A stretch of 64,000 nt of DNA from Pseudonocardia autotrophica (lineage in GTDB: Bacteria > Actinomycetota > Actinomycetes > Mycobacteriales > Pseudonocardiaceae): the NCBI RefSeq assembly GCF_003945385.1, contig NZ_AP018920.1:558001-622000 (forward strand), read 5' to 3'. The stretch's first letter is position 1. Each line of letters begins with the position of its first letter. The translations under genes were made by a program, and so were the position numbers. Positions 35,446 to 43,321 of the stretch are shown in pieces. Below the pieces are notes generated by a model, which saw nothing but the letters and a program-made list of their open reading frames with translations, was not told where the DNA came from and made no database searches.

Positions 35446-37362
35446 TCAGACGGCGCGGGCGGGAACCGGGGTGGTCCGGTGGTCGGCGAGGTCGGCGTCG
35501 CGGGTCATCGACCAGTAGTCGACGACGCGGTAGGGCGAGTTCGTGACGACCCGGCCCCGGGAGTTGCGGTAGTAGGTCGTCATCCCGGGGTGGCTCCACA
35601 CCATCCGGGCGTGCCGCCGGTCGACGTCGGTGACCCACCGGTCCAGAGCTTCGGGGGTGACCTCGACGGCGCCGATCCCGTCCTCGGTCATGGTGGTGAT
35701 CAGGTCGACGATGTAGCGGGTCTGTGCCTCGGCCACGAAGATGAAGCTGCCGCCCGCGCCGGCATTGGTGTTCGGGCCGTACATCAGGAACAGGTTCGGG
35801 AAACCCGGAACGCTGATCCCCAGATGCGCGACCGCGTCGTCCTCGCCCCACACGTCGTGCAGCGCGGTGCCGTCGCGACCGCGGACGTCGATGCCGGGCA
35901 GGAAGTGCTGCGCGTCGAACCCCGTGGAGAGCACCACGACGTCGGCGTCGTACTCCTCGCCGGTGTCGCTCGTGACGCCGGTCGCGGTGATCCGTGCGAC
36001 GCCGGCGGTGACCAGGTCGACGTCGTCGCGGCGCAGGGCCGCGTACCACCCGTTGTCGAGCAGCATCCGCTTGCCGAACGGCGGGTAGTCCGGCAGGCAC
36101 TTCTCGATCAGGTCCGGCCGTCCGTCGAGCTGCTGCTCGATGTAGCGGGTGAAGAAGCGACGGTGGCCGTCGTTGACCGCGTTGAGTGCGCGCTCCGGGT
36201 GCGGCCAGTCGGGGTCGACCTGCAACGACGGGTGGACGCGGTCGTTGAACACCCAGGCCAGCCGGAAGCGGTACCAGTCGTGGTAGTAGGGCACGTGGCT
36301 CATCAGCCAGTGCACGTCGTCGCCGACCGGGGCGAAGTACTCCGCGTTGGGGGCGATCCACTGTGGCGAGCGCTGGAACACCGTCAGGTGGCCGGTGCGT
36401 CCGGCCACCGCGGGCACCACCTGCATCGCGCTCGCGCCCGTGCCGACGACCGCGACCCGCTTCCCGGTGAGGTCGATGTCGTCCGGCCAGTCGGCGGTGT
36501 GGAAGATCGGTCCCTCGAACTCGTCGAGCCCGGGCAGGTTCGGCACCTTGGGGGTGTTGAACAGCCCGACCGCACTGATCACCGCGGGTGCCCGCCACGA
36601 TCGCCCGCCCGCGGTGACGGTCCAGTGCTGGTCGTCGTCGTCCCAGGTCGCGGAGTCGACCGAGACGCCGAACTCGATGTGGCGGCGCAGGCCGAAGTGG
36701 TCGGCGGCCTCGGCGAGGTAGGCGGCCATCTCGTCGCGCTTGCCGAAGTGGGTCGACCAGTTCCGCGGGAAGAAGGAGAACGAGTACAGGTAGCTCGGGG
36801 TGTCGACGCCCGCGCCGGGGTAGGTGTTGGTCAGCCATACGCCGCCGACGTCGTCGTTGCGTTCCAGGATGACGAAGGGGATCCCCGCGCGCTGCAGCCG
36901 CACCGCCGCCGCGATCCCCGAGATCCCGGCGCCGATGATCACCACCGAGAAGTCGCGGTCGTGGCGGACCGGGCGGGGACCGGGGTCGGGCGTGAACCCC
37001 ATCTCCTCCCGCATGAGCCGCTCGTACTCGTCCGGGACCTCCTCCCCGACGGCGGTCGAGAGCATGGTGCGCAGCAGGTCCGGGTCGGGGTCGGGGACCG
37101 CCGGTTCCGCGCCGCGGGACCAGGCGGTGAGGGCCTCGACCGCCGCGGCCCGCAGATCGGCGGCCACGGCCTCGTCGAGACCACCGTCGTCGTTGGGGCC
37201 GAGACCGGCGCTGCGCACCGGGCGGTAGGGGGGGTGCAGCCAGCGACGGTCGCCGGTGAGGTGGAAGGTCACCATGGCCAGCGTCGGCAGGTTCGCCGAT
37301 GCGACCGCGGTCCGCAGCCGGGCCTCGTCGAGCGGGCGCTGAGGGGTGCACAGGACAGGCAC
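35446..37362 (-). CDS. Baeyer-Villiger monooxygenase, HAPMO-like
   Basis: A 638-residue flavoprotein. FAD site GAGISG at 144-149, BVMO fingerprint FEGPIFHTADWPDD at about 281-294 and NADPH site GTGASAM just after. The ~135-residue N-terminal extension and overall length match 4-hydroxyacetophenone monooxygenase (HAPMO, 640 residues), in which the extension serves dimer formation. It converts a ketone into an ester with NADPH and O2. Start GTG 37362 has GAGGAG eight bases upstream. It is second in the operon, 23 bp after the CoA ligase. Substrate cannot be read from the sequence; aryl ketones are one option. Confidence 0.9.
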   Translation of the reverse strand: MPVLCTPQRPLDEARLRTAVASANLPTLAMVTFHLTGDRRWLHPPYRPVRSAGLGPNDDGGLDEAVAADLRAAAVEALTAWSRGAEPAVPDPDPDLLRTMLSTAVGEEVPDEYERLMREEMGFTPDPGPRPVRHDRDFSVVIIGAGISGIAAAVRLQRAGIPFVILERNDDVGGVWLTNTYPGAGVDTPSYLYSFSFFPRNWSTHFGKRDEMAAYLAEAADHFGLRRHIEFGVSVDSATWDDDDQHWTVTAGGRSWRAPAVISAVGLFNTPKVPNLPGLDEFEGPIFHTADWPDDIDLTGKRVAVVGTGASAMQVVPAVAGRTGHLTVFQRSPQWIAPNAEYFAPVGDDVHWLMSHVPYYHDWYRFRLAWVFNDRVHPSLQVDPDWPHPERALNAVNDGHRRFFTRYIEQQLDGRPDLIEKCLPDYPPFGKRMLLDNGWYAALRRDDVDLVTAGVARITATGVTSDTGEEYDADVVVLSTGFDAQHFLPGIDVRGRDGTALHDVWGEDDAVAHLGISVPGFPNLFLMYGPNTNAGAGGSFIFVAEAQTRYIVDLITTMTEDGIGAVEVTPEALDRWVTDVDRRHARMVWSHPGMTTYYRNSRGRVVTNSPYRVVDYWSMTRDADLADHRTTPVPARAV

Positions 37363-37385
37363 GGATGGATCTCCTCGATCGGGTT

Positions 37386-39023
37386 CTAGGCGCGGTCGGC
37401 CCGGACCGGGCCCTCGCGGGTCATCCGCCAGCCGGCCGCGACGGCGTCCCAGGAGTTCTCGCCGGCGCCCTGGGTGCGGAGCTTGTACTTCTCGACCTTG
37501 TCGGTCGGGGTGCGCGGTAGCTCGGCGACGATGTCGATGAAGCGCGGGACCATGTGGTAGGGCATGGATTCGGCGTAGTGCAGGAACAGGTCCTCGGCCG
37601 AGACGCTCGCGCCGGCGCGGAGCACGACGACGGCGCGGACCTCCTCCTCGCCGAGCTCGGACGGGGCGCCGACGGCCGCCGACTCGGCGACCGCGGGGTG
37701 GCCGTTGACGAGGCGCTCGACCTCGTAGGACGAGATGTTCTCGCCGCGACGGCGGATCGAGTCCTTGATCCGGTCCTTGAACCACAGCGCCCCGGTCGCG
37801 TCCCGCACGGCGCGGTCGCCGGTGTGGAACCGGCCGCCCCGCCATGCCGTGGCGGTGATCTCGGGCATGCCGTCGTACCCGGCGGAGAGCAGCAACGGGT
37901 CGGGGCAGCTCACCACGACCTCGCCGGGGATCCCGGCGTCGACCTCGGCTCCGTCCTCGTCCACCACGCGGACGTCGAAGATCGGGTTGGGCCGGCCGCA
38001 GGAGCCCGGGAGGGACTCGTCGAGCGCGGAGTTGACGATCAGGTTCGTCTCGGTCGACCCGTAGGCCTCGACGAGCGTGAGCCCGAACCGCTTCTCGAAG
38101 TCGTGGTAGATCTCGGCCGGCGCCGGGACGGCGTAGACGACCCGGACCGGGTTGTCGGCGTCGTCGGGCCGTGGCGCGCGGCCGTGGAGCATGTGGCACA
38201 CACCGCCGATCGCGATGAACGCGGTGACCCCGAACTCGCGCGCCTCGTCCCAGAAGCGCTCGATGGACAGCCGGGAGCGCAGCACCATCCGCGCGCCGGT
38301 CAGCAGGCAGCCGAGCGTCGCGAACTTGCCCGAGATGTGGAAGAACGGGGAGTAGTTCAGCAGGACGTCGTCCGGACCGAGGTCGGTGATCTCGGTGAAC
38401 AGGTGGCCGAACGCGAGCTGCTGGTGGTGGGTGAGCAGTACGCCCTTGGACGGACCGGTGGTGCCCGAGGTGTAGAGGACGCTCGCGATGTCGTCCGGGG
38501 CGGGACCCGGTCCGGGTGTCCGGCCCCGGACCGGTGCGGCCTCCAGGACGTCGGAGTACGTGCCCGGAAAGCCCAGGACCTCGCCGAGGGTGGGTACCTC
38601 CGCCCGGACGGACTCGACCGCGTCCAGCAGCGGACCGGTGTCGGCCACCGCGAGGTCCACCCGGGCGGTGTTCAGCTGGTAGCGCAGCAGCTCGCCCCGG
38701 TACGCGGTGTTGATCGGCACCTCGACGGCACCGAGGCGGGCGACCGCGAACCAGCTGACGAGGTACTCGGGTGTCGAGGCCATCAGGAGTGCGACCCGGC
38801 TGCCCGGGCCGATCCCGCGGTCGGCGAGGTTGCGTGCGGCGGCCTCGACTCGGGCGTCGAGCTCACCGACGGTGTGGTCCCGTCGTTCATGGGTGAACAG
38901 GACGTCGTCGGGCCGGCGGCGGGCCTCCCGGCCGAGAAGGTCGCTGAGGGTGCGCTCGGGGAACGGGATCCGGGCCAGCGGCCCGGTCGTGATACCCGAA
39001 CCGGGCGCGTGCATCGTGGTCAT
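37386..39023 (-). CDS. ATP-dependent acyl-CoA ligase
   Basis: A 545-residue ANL-superfamily enzyme. P-loop YTSGTTGPSKGVLL (about residue 188), YGSTETN (A5) and the hinge DRIKDSIRRRGENISSYEVE. The last motif, with RRRGENIS, is typical of the crotonobetaine/carnitine and fatty acid CoA ligase group. It activates a carboxylic acid to its CoA ester. First gene of the unit ligase-BVMO-MFS-racemase-aldolase; the perfect palindrome at 39052-39065 lies about 29 bp before its start. Confidence 0.9.
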   Translation of the reverse strand: MTTMHAPGSGITTGPLARIPFPERTLSDLLGREARRRPDDVLFTHERRDHTVGELDARVEAAARNLADRGIGPGSRVALLMASTPEYLVSWFAVARLGAVEVPINTAYRGELLRYQLNTARVDLAVADTGPLLDAVESVRAEVPTLGEVLGFPGTYSDVLEAAPVRGRTPGPGPAPDDIASVLYTSGTTGPSKGVLLTHHQQLAFGHLFTEITDLGPDDVLLNYSPFFHISGKFATLGCLLTGARMVLRSRLSIERFWDEAREFGVTAFIAIGGVCHMLHGRAPRPDDADNPVRVVYAVPAPAEIYHDFEKRFGLTLVEAYGSTETNLIVNSALDESLPGSCGRPNPIFDVRVVDEDGAEVDAGIPGEVVVSCPDPLLLSAGYDGMPEITATAWRGGRFHTGDRAVRDATGALWFKDRIKDSIRRRGENISSYEVERLVNGHPAVAESAAVGAPSELGEEEVRAVVVLRAGASVSAEDLFLHYAESMPYHMVPRFIDIVAELPRTPTDKVEKYKLRTQGAGENSWDAVAAGWRMTREGPVRADRA

Positions 39024-39051
39024 CCGACTCCTTCCACGTCGTCGTGGACAA

Positions 39052-39065
39052 ACCGACTAGTCGGT
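39052..39065. promoter_or_regulatory. TetR-regulon operator, site 2
   Basis: ACCGACTAGTCGGT, a perfect 14-bp palindrome in front of the CoA ligase operon. It keeps the CCGAC half-site of the other four sites. Confidence 0.75.
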
Positions 39066-39108
39066 ATGAATGTAGATGAGTGCCGGGGTCCCGGCAAGAC
39101 CGTGAAGG

Positions 39109-39870
39109 TCAGTAGCCCTTGCCGGCGGTCCAGCCGCCGTCGGCGAAGAGGGTGGTCCCGTTGACGTAGTCCGAGTCGGGGCCGCTCAGGAACAGGACAG
39201 GGCCCGCGATCTCGTCGGCCTGGCCCCACCTGCCCATCGGGGCGTTCGTGCGGATCGTGCGGGTCATCTCGTCCGACCGGAAGTACTCGCTGGTCAGCGG
39301 GGTCTCCACGACGCCGGGTGCGATCGCGTTGCACCAGATGCCGCGAGAGCCGAACTCGTAGGCGATCGTCCGGGTCAGCATGATCACGCCGGCTTTCGCC
39401 GCGCAGTAGGCGGCCCGGTCGCCGAAGGCGATGTGTCCGGCCATCGACGCGATGTTGACGATCTTCCCGTGGCCCTGGTCGATCATGCCCGGGATCGCGG
39501 CGCGGGAGAGCACGAACGGTGCGGTGAGGTCGATGTCCAGGGTTCCTCGCCACTGCGTGGGCGTCAGCTCCAGGATCGGCGCGACCTGTCTGGTCCCGGC
39601 GTTGTTCACCAGGACGTCGAGGCGGCCGAACCTGTCCCGGACCCGGTCGGGCAGCGCCTCGGCTCGGGCGTCGTCGGTGAGGTCGAGTGCGAAGGGGGCC
39701 ACGTCGTCACCGCTCCCCAGCTCGTGGACGGCGGAGTCGAGCGCGCTCTTGTCGAGGTCGGACAGTGCGACACGCGCTCCGGCGGCGCGCAGGCGCGCGG
39801 AGATCGCGCGCCCCAGTCCACCGCAGGCGCCGGTCACCAGCGCGACGCGTCCCTCGAGTACCGGTGTCAT
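39109..39870 (-). CDS. Short-chain dehydrogenase/reductase
   Basis: A 253-residue classical SDR: TGACGGLGRAI nucleotide motif near the N-terminus, NNAG, catalytic Ser in NIASMAGH and YCAAK (Tyr/Lys). DLD after the first fold suggests NAD(H) preference. It would oxidise a hydroxy intermediate of the pathway. ATG 39870 has GGAG five bases upstream; GTG 39876 is the alternative. A TetR-type operator overlaps its promoter region (39881-39896), so it is probably a separate unit of the same regulon. Confidence 0.88.
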   Translation of the reverse strand: MTPVLEGRVALVTGACGGLGRAISARLRAAGARVALSDLDKSALDSAVHELGSGDDVAPFALDLTDDARAEALPDRVRDRFGRLDVLVNNAGTRQVAPILELTPTQWRGTLDIDLTAPFVLSRAAIPGMIDQGHGKIVNIASMAGHIAFGDRAAYCAAKAGVIMLTRTIAYEFGSRGIWCNAIAPGVVETPLTSEYFRSDEMTRTIRTNAPMGRWGQADEIAGPVLFLSGPDSDYVNGTTLFADGGWTAGKGY

Positions 39871-39880
39871 TGCCACTCCA

Positions 39881-39896
39881 TTCCATCTGGTCGGAA
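39881..39896. promoter_or_regulatory. TetR-regulon operator, site 3
   Basis: TTCCATCTGGTCGGAA; its reverse complement TTCCGACCAGATGGAA differs from site 1 at one base. It ends 11 bp from the SDR start. Confidence 0.75.
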
Positions 39897-39933
39897 TGAT
39901 AGTGATACCGAACGGCGGGCCGACCCGCCAGAG

Positions 39934-40560
39934 TCAGAGGACGGCCGCCGCGGTCACCTTCGCGCCGACGCTCTGCAACGACATCGATGCGAGCTGGCGG
40001 GCGATCTCGTCCGGGGTGCGGGACCCGCCCTCGCCGTACCACTGGTAGGGCCAGATCCACATGCCGAGCATGCCCAGCGCTGCGACGTCGGGGTCGATCC
40101 CCTCGTCGAAGTCGCCGCCGGCCACTCCGCGGCGGACCACGTCCTTGAAGATCGCGGTCGAGCGGCGGCGCTTGTCCAGGATCGCCGATCGGACCTCGCC
40201 GTCGAGGACGTGGAGCTCGCGGAAGAACACCATCACGTGCTTCTGGTACTCGATGCAGATGCGGGTGGTCGAGTACGCCATGTGCGCCAGCTGCTCCGTG
40301 GGGGAGTCGTAGCCGGCGAGAGCGGCCTCCTGAGATTCCAGTGCCCGGTCGATGAACTCGTCGTGGATGATGTGGAGGACGTCCTCCTTGGTGGCGAAGT
40401 GGTGGTAGAAGGCCCCCTTGGTCACCCCGGCCCGCTGCACGACGTCCTGCATCGAGGCGCGGCTGAACCCCTTCTCGGCGAAGAGGTTCAGCGCGGCGTC
40501 GAGTAGAACGCGTCGCGTCTCGACGGGGTCGTAGCTGCGCTCGGGGGCCTTGCGGGGCAC
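39934..40560 (-). CDS. TetR-family repressor of the catabolic cluster
   Basis: A 208-residue regulator. Helix-turn-helix in residues ~18-60 (ALNLFAEKGFSRASMQDVVQRAGVTKGAFYHHFATKEDVL), the standard TetR pattern; the C-terminal ligand-binding part is helix-rich with Trp/Tyr residues (MWIWPYQWYGEGG). It lies at the centre of the cluster between divergently oriented units, and a copy of the 16-bp palindrome precedes its own start (40604-40619), so it is likely autoregulated and the binder of all five sites. Inducer unknown; a CoA ester or ketone intermediate is plausible. Confidence 0.88.
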   Translation of the reverse strand: MPRKAPERSYDPVETRRVLLDAALNLFAEKGFSRASMQDVVQRAGVTKGAFYHHFATKEDVLHIIHDEFIDRALESQEAALAGYDSPTEQLAHMAYSTTRICIEYQKHVMVFFRELHVLDGEVRSAILDKRRRSTAIFKDVVRRGVAGGDFDEGIDPDVAALGMLGMWIWPYQWYGEGGSRTPDEIARQLASMSLQSVGAKVTAAAVL

Positions 40561-40603
40561 GGAATCCTCCCTGGCCGTCCGGTGATGGTCGCGGTTCGGC
40601 GCG

Positions 40604-40619
40604 TTCCGACCGGATGGTA
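40604..40619. promoter_or_regulatory. TetR-regulon operator, site 4
   Basis: TTCCGACCGGATGGTA, 44 bp before the tetR start. Shares TTCCGAC and TGGWA with sites 1, 3 and 5. Confidence 0.7.
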
Positions 40620-40677
40620 TCCCGCCTCCTCACGACCACCGGCAAGGCGTTCGGTCCGCCCCAGGGCCTGTGCAGCA

Positions 40678-40693
40678 TTCCGACTAGATGGTA
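40678..40693. promoter_or_regulatory. TetR-regulon operator, site 5
   Basis: TTCCGACTAGATGGTA, 63 bp before the start of the alcohol dehydrogenase gene on the plus strand. Confidence 0.75.
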
Positions 40694-40755
40694 TGAAATG
40701 CGGCGGGCTGCTCTGGTGGCCGCCCGGTGGGAACTGTCGATGCAAGGAGGCATCC

Positions 40756-41877
40756 GTGAAGACTCGTGCCGCGATCATCCGTGAAACGCCGGGGAAGTTC
40801 GAGGTGGTCGACATCGACCTCGACGACCCTCGCCAGGGCGAGATCCGCGTCAAGCTCGCCGCGACCGGGCTCTGCCACTCCGACGACCACCTGCAGACCG
40901 GCGATCTCCCGGTCGAGCACTACCCGATGGTGGCCGGGCACGAGGGCGCCGGTGTGGTGGAGTCGGTCGGCCCGAACACTCCGGGCTGGGAGGTCGGTGA
41001 CCACGTCATCTTCTCGTTTCTGCCCAGCTGCGGACGGTGCACCTGGTGTGCGCGGGGGATGACGAACCTGTGCAACTTCGGCGCGTACACCCTGCGCGGT
41101 GCGCGCTGGGACGACCTGGACAGCTTCCGGTTCAGCTACCAGGGGCAGCCCGTCGGCCAGCTGTGCGGGTTGGGCACCTTCGCCGAGCACACGCTGGTAT
41201 CGACCCTGTCCGCGATCAAGATCGACAAGGATCTCCCGCTGGACAAGGCGTGCCTGCTCGGTTGCGGTGTCGGCACCGGCTGGGGGTCATCGGTCTATGC
41301 GGCCGAGGTCGGCCCGGGTGACGTCGTGATCGTGATGGGTGTCGGCGGGATCGGCATCAACGCGGTGCAGGGGGCGGCGCACGCCGGTGCCGGCACGGTC
41401 ATCGCCGTCGACCCGGTCGCCCTCAAGCGCGAGATCGCCGAGGAGGTCGGTGCGACGCACTCGTTCTCGTCGATCGAGGAGGCCGACGAGTTCGCAAAGT
41501 CGATCACCGACGGGCAGGGCGCCGACAAGGCCGTCGTCACCATCGGGGTCACGACCGGTGAGCACGTCGCACAGGCGTTCAACGCGATCCGGAAGGCGGG
41601 CACGGTGGTCGTGACCGGCATCGGCGACATGAACGACACCAAGGGCATCCCGATCAACCCCTGGCTGCTCACCATGTTGCAGAAGCGGCTCCAGGGCGCG
41701 CTGTTCGGGGCGAGCAACCCGGCCGCGGACATCCCGAAGCAGATCGGGATGTACCGCAACGGGCAGCTCAAGCTCGACGAGCTGATCACGCAGACCTATC
41801 GGCTCGACGACATCGTGACCGCGTACGAGGACATGCACGCCGGCAAGAACGTCCGCGGCGTCATCCTCTTCGACTGA
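40756..41877 (+). CDS. NDMA-dependent (mycofactocin-associated) alcohol dehydrogenase
   Basis: A 373-residue zinc medium-chain dehydrogenase. Catalytic Zn ligands in ATGLCHSDDH and GHEGAG; four structural Cys in CGRCTWCARGMTNLC; cofactor motif GVGGIGINAVQGA. The sequence is of the NDMA-dependent class, whose tightly bound NAD is reoxidised by mycofactocin rather than by free NAD+. It oxidises a primary or secondary alcohol, feeding the aldehyde dehydrogenase downstream. Start GTG 40756 has AAGGAGG five bases upstream. Confidence 0.9.
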   Translation: MKTRAAIIRETPGKFEVVDIDLDDPRQGEIRVKLAATGLCHSDDHLQTGDLPVEHYPMVAGHEGAGVVESVGPNTPGWEVGDHVIFSFLPSCGRCTWCARGMTNLCNFGAYTLRGARWDDLDSFRFSYQGQPVGQLCGLGTFAEHTLVSTLSAIKIDKDLPLDKACLLGCGVGTGWGSSVYAAEVGPGDVVIVMGVGGIGINAVQGAAHAGAGTVIAVDPVALKREIAEEVGATHSFSSIEEADEFAKSITDGQGADKAVVTIGVTTGEHVAQAFNAIRKAGTVVVTGIGDMNDTKGIPINPWLLTMLQKRLQGALFGASNPAADIPKQIGMYRNGQLKLDELITQTYRLDDIVTAYEDMHAGKNVRGVILFD

Positions 41878-41890
41878 TCGGAGCTCAGCC

Positions 41891-42208
41891 ATGTATCAGC
41901 TGACCGCTGTGTACGCCCACCCTGCCGATCCCGAGTCGTTCGTCGCCCACTACCGGGACACCCACGCGAAGATCGCCGCACAGCTTCCCGGCGCGGCCTT
42001 CTACGACTGGCACGTGTGCGAGACCCTCGACGGCTCGACACCTCCCTTCTTCCTCGCCGCGGTGATCGGCTGGGAGTCGAAGGACGTCGCGATCGCATCG
42101 CTCGGTTCCGACGTCGGTCAGCGAGCCGTGGCCGACCTGGCCAACTTCGCCGACGCCGGCTGCGAGATGCAGTTCGGCGAGGTCACCGTCGAGGTCCCGC
42201 GGCCCTAG
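41891..42208 (+). CDS. EthD-family small protein
   Basis: A 105-residue ferredoxin-like dimeric alpha+beta barrel protein of the EthD family (MYQLTAVYAHPADPESFVAHYRDTHAKIAAQLPG is the typical start). EthD proteins accompany oxidative ether or ketone degradation operons and are needed for, but do not by themselves catalyse, monooxygenation. It begins 13 bp after the alcohol dehydrogenase stop and belongs to the operon adh-ethD-aldh. Confidence 0.85.
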   Translation: MYQLTAVYAHPADPESFVAHYRDTHAKIAAQLPGAAFYDWHVCETLDGSTPPFFLAAVIGWESKDVAIASLGSDVGQRAVADLANFADAGCEMQFGEVTVEVPRP

Positions 42209-42382
42209 CGGCCCGGCCGGCCCCCTGTCGTGCGGCGGGGGCGCGGACCGACACCGCGCCCTCGTCGCGCCCTCCTGTTCACCCACCTGCCGATGATGGA
42301 GAATCCCATGCCCAGCACCCAGTCCGAGATCGATCGGGTGTTCGCGCTGCAGAAGGCGCACCAGTGGACCGTGAAGAGCAGT

Positions 42383-43321
42383 GAACGCTTTCCAACTTGA
42401 TCTCAGCGAGCCTGGATCAGGACCATCACGGCCTGGACCAGTGCGGTTGCTCGCTTCGGGCAGCTGCGGATCTTGCGGAGCACCTGCCACGACTTGAGCT
42501 GGGCGTTGGCTCGTTCTCCGGGACCGCGCTGGCGTGCGTGCGCGACGTTGACCTGCTTCTGCGCCTGCGACAGCGGTCGGTAGCGGCCGGTGTCTGGGTC
42601 GAGGCGGCGACGACGCTGTGGGACCCGGATCGCCGGACCGCCGCCTTGGTAGGCGGTGTCGGCGACGACCTGGATCGCGTGCTCGGACAGGGCGTCGATC
42701 AGACCGTGTTCGCGGGCTGCGCCCATGTCGTGGCGGGCACCGGGCAGCGCGGGTGATGCCCACACCAGTCGACCGGCCGGGTCGGCGAGGACCTGCACGT
42801 TCACGCCGTGGCGCTTGTGTTTCCCGGAGTAGAACGCCCGGTCGTAGCCCGATCCCATGCCGACCCGGTCGATCGCCAGCAGCGTGCCGTCGAGGATCAC
42901 GAACGCCTTACGTCGGGCCACGCCGAGCGCCTCGTCCAGCGATGGTGCCGCCGCGGCGAGGACGTCGACGCCTTCGCGGACGTAGCGGAACACCGTCGTG
43001 GTGCCGATCCCGAAGCCGCAGGCCAGAGCGGTGTAGGTCTCGCCCTTGTTCAGGTACGCGAGCACCAGCAGGGCCTGTTGCCCGGGCGGGAGTCGGCGCC
43101 ACCTACTGCCGAGGTTCTTGCGGTGTCGGCGTAGTGCGTCGGAGAGGGTGTGCAGGGCGCGGTTGGACACGGGCATCGACGAGGGGTAGACAAGCACCCT
43201 GAAGCTCCTGTTTGGGACGGGTTGATCTAGGCAATCACCCATCTACCAGGAGCTTCACCTACTTCAGTGACACCACGCCGCAGGCCGACCGACCTCATGA
43301 TCACCAGGTTGGAAAACGTTC
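42383..43321 (-). mobile_element. IS5-family (ISL2-like) insertion sequence, copy 1
   Basis: 939 bp with terminal inverted repeats GAACGCTTTCCAACTT / GAACGTTTTCCAACC and flanking 3-bp direct repeats AGT (42380-42382 and 43322-43324). The ANT target duplication fits the ISL2 group of IS5. A second copy at 58320-59258 differs at only two bases that I see. Confidence 0.92.
42403..43242 (-). CDS. IS5-family transposase, copy 1
   Basis: A 279-residue DDE_4-type transposase. N-terminal helix-turn-helix (ETYTALACGFGIGTTTVFRYVREGV); catalytic Asp residues in VILDGTLLAID and VVADTAYQG, and Glu in ARQRGPGERANAQLKSW. It is complete and without frameshift, so probably active. An internal start at MPVSNRALHTL (residue 24) is possible. 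It differs from copy 2 by His versus Asn in AREHGLID. Confidence 0.9.
   Translation of the reverse strand: MGDCLDQPVPNRSFRVLVYPSSMPVSNRALHTLSDALRRHRKNLGSRWRRLPPGQQALLVLAYLNKGETYTALACGFGIGTTTVFRYVREGVDVLAAAAPSLDEALGVARRKAFVILDGTLLAIDRVGMGSGYDRAFYSGKHKRHGVNVQVLADPAGRLVWASPALPGARHDMGAAREHGLIDALSEHAIQVVADTAYQGGGPAIRVPQRRRRLDPDTGRYRPLSQAQKQVNVAHARQRGPGERANAQLKSWQVLRKIRSCPKRATALVQAVMVLIQAR

Noticed and set aside
34127..37351. Very long minus-strand frame (1074 codons) through the MFS and BVMO genes
   Set aside because: Arg-rich shadow in another frame of well-conserved genes on the same strand.
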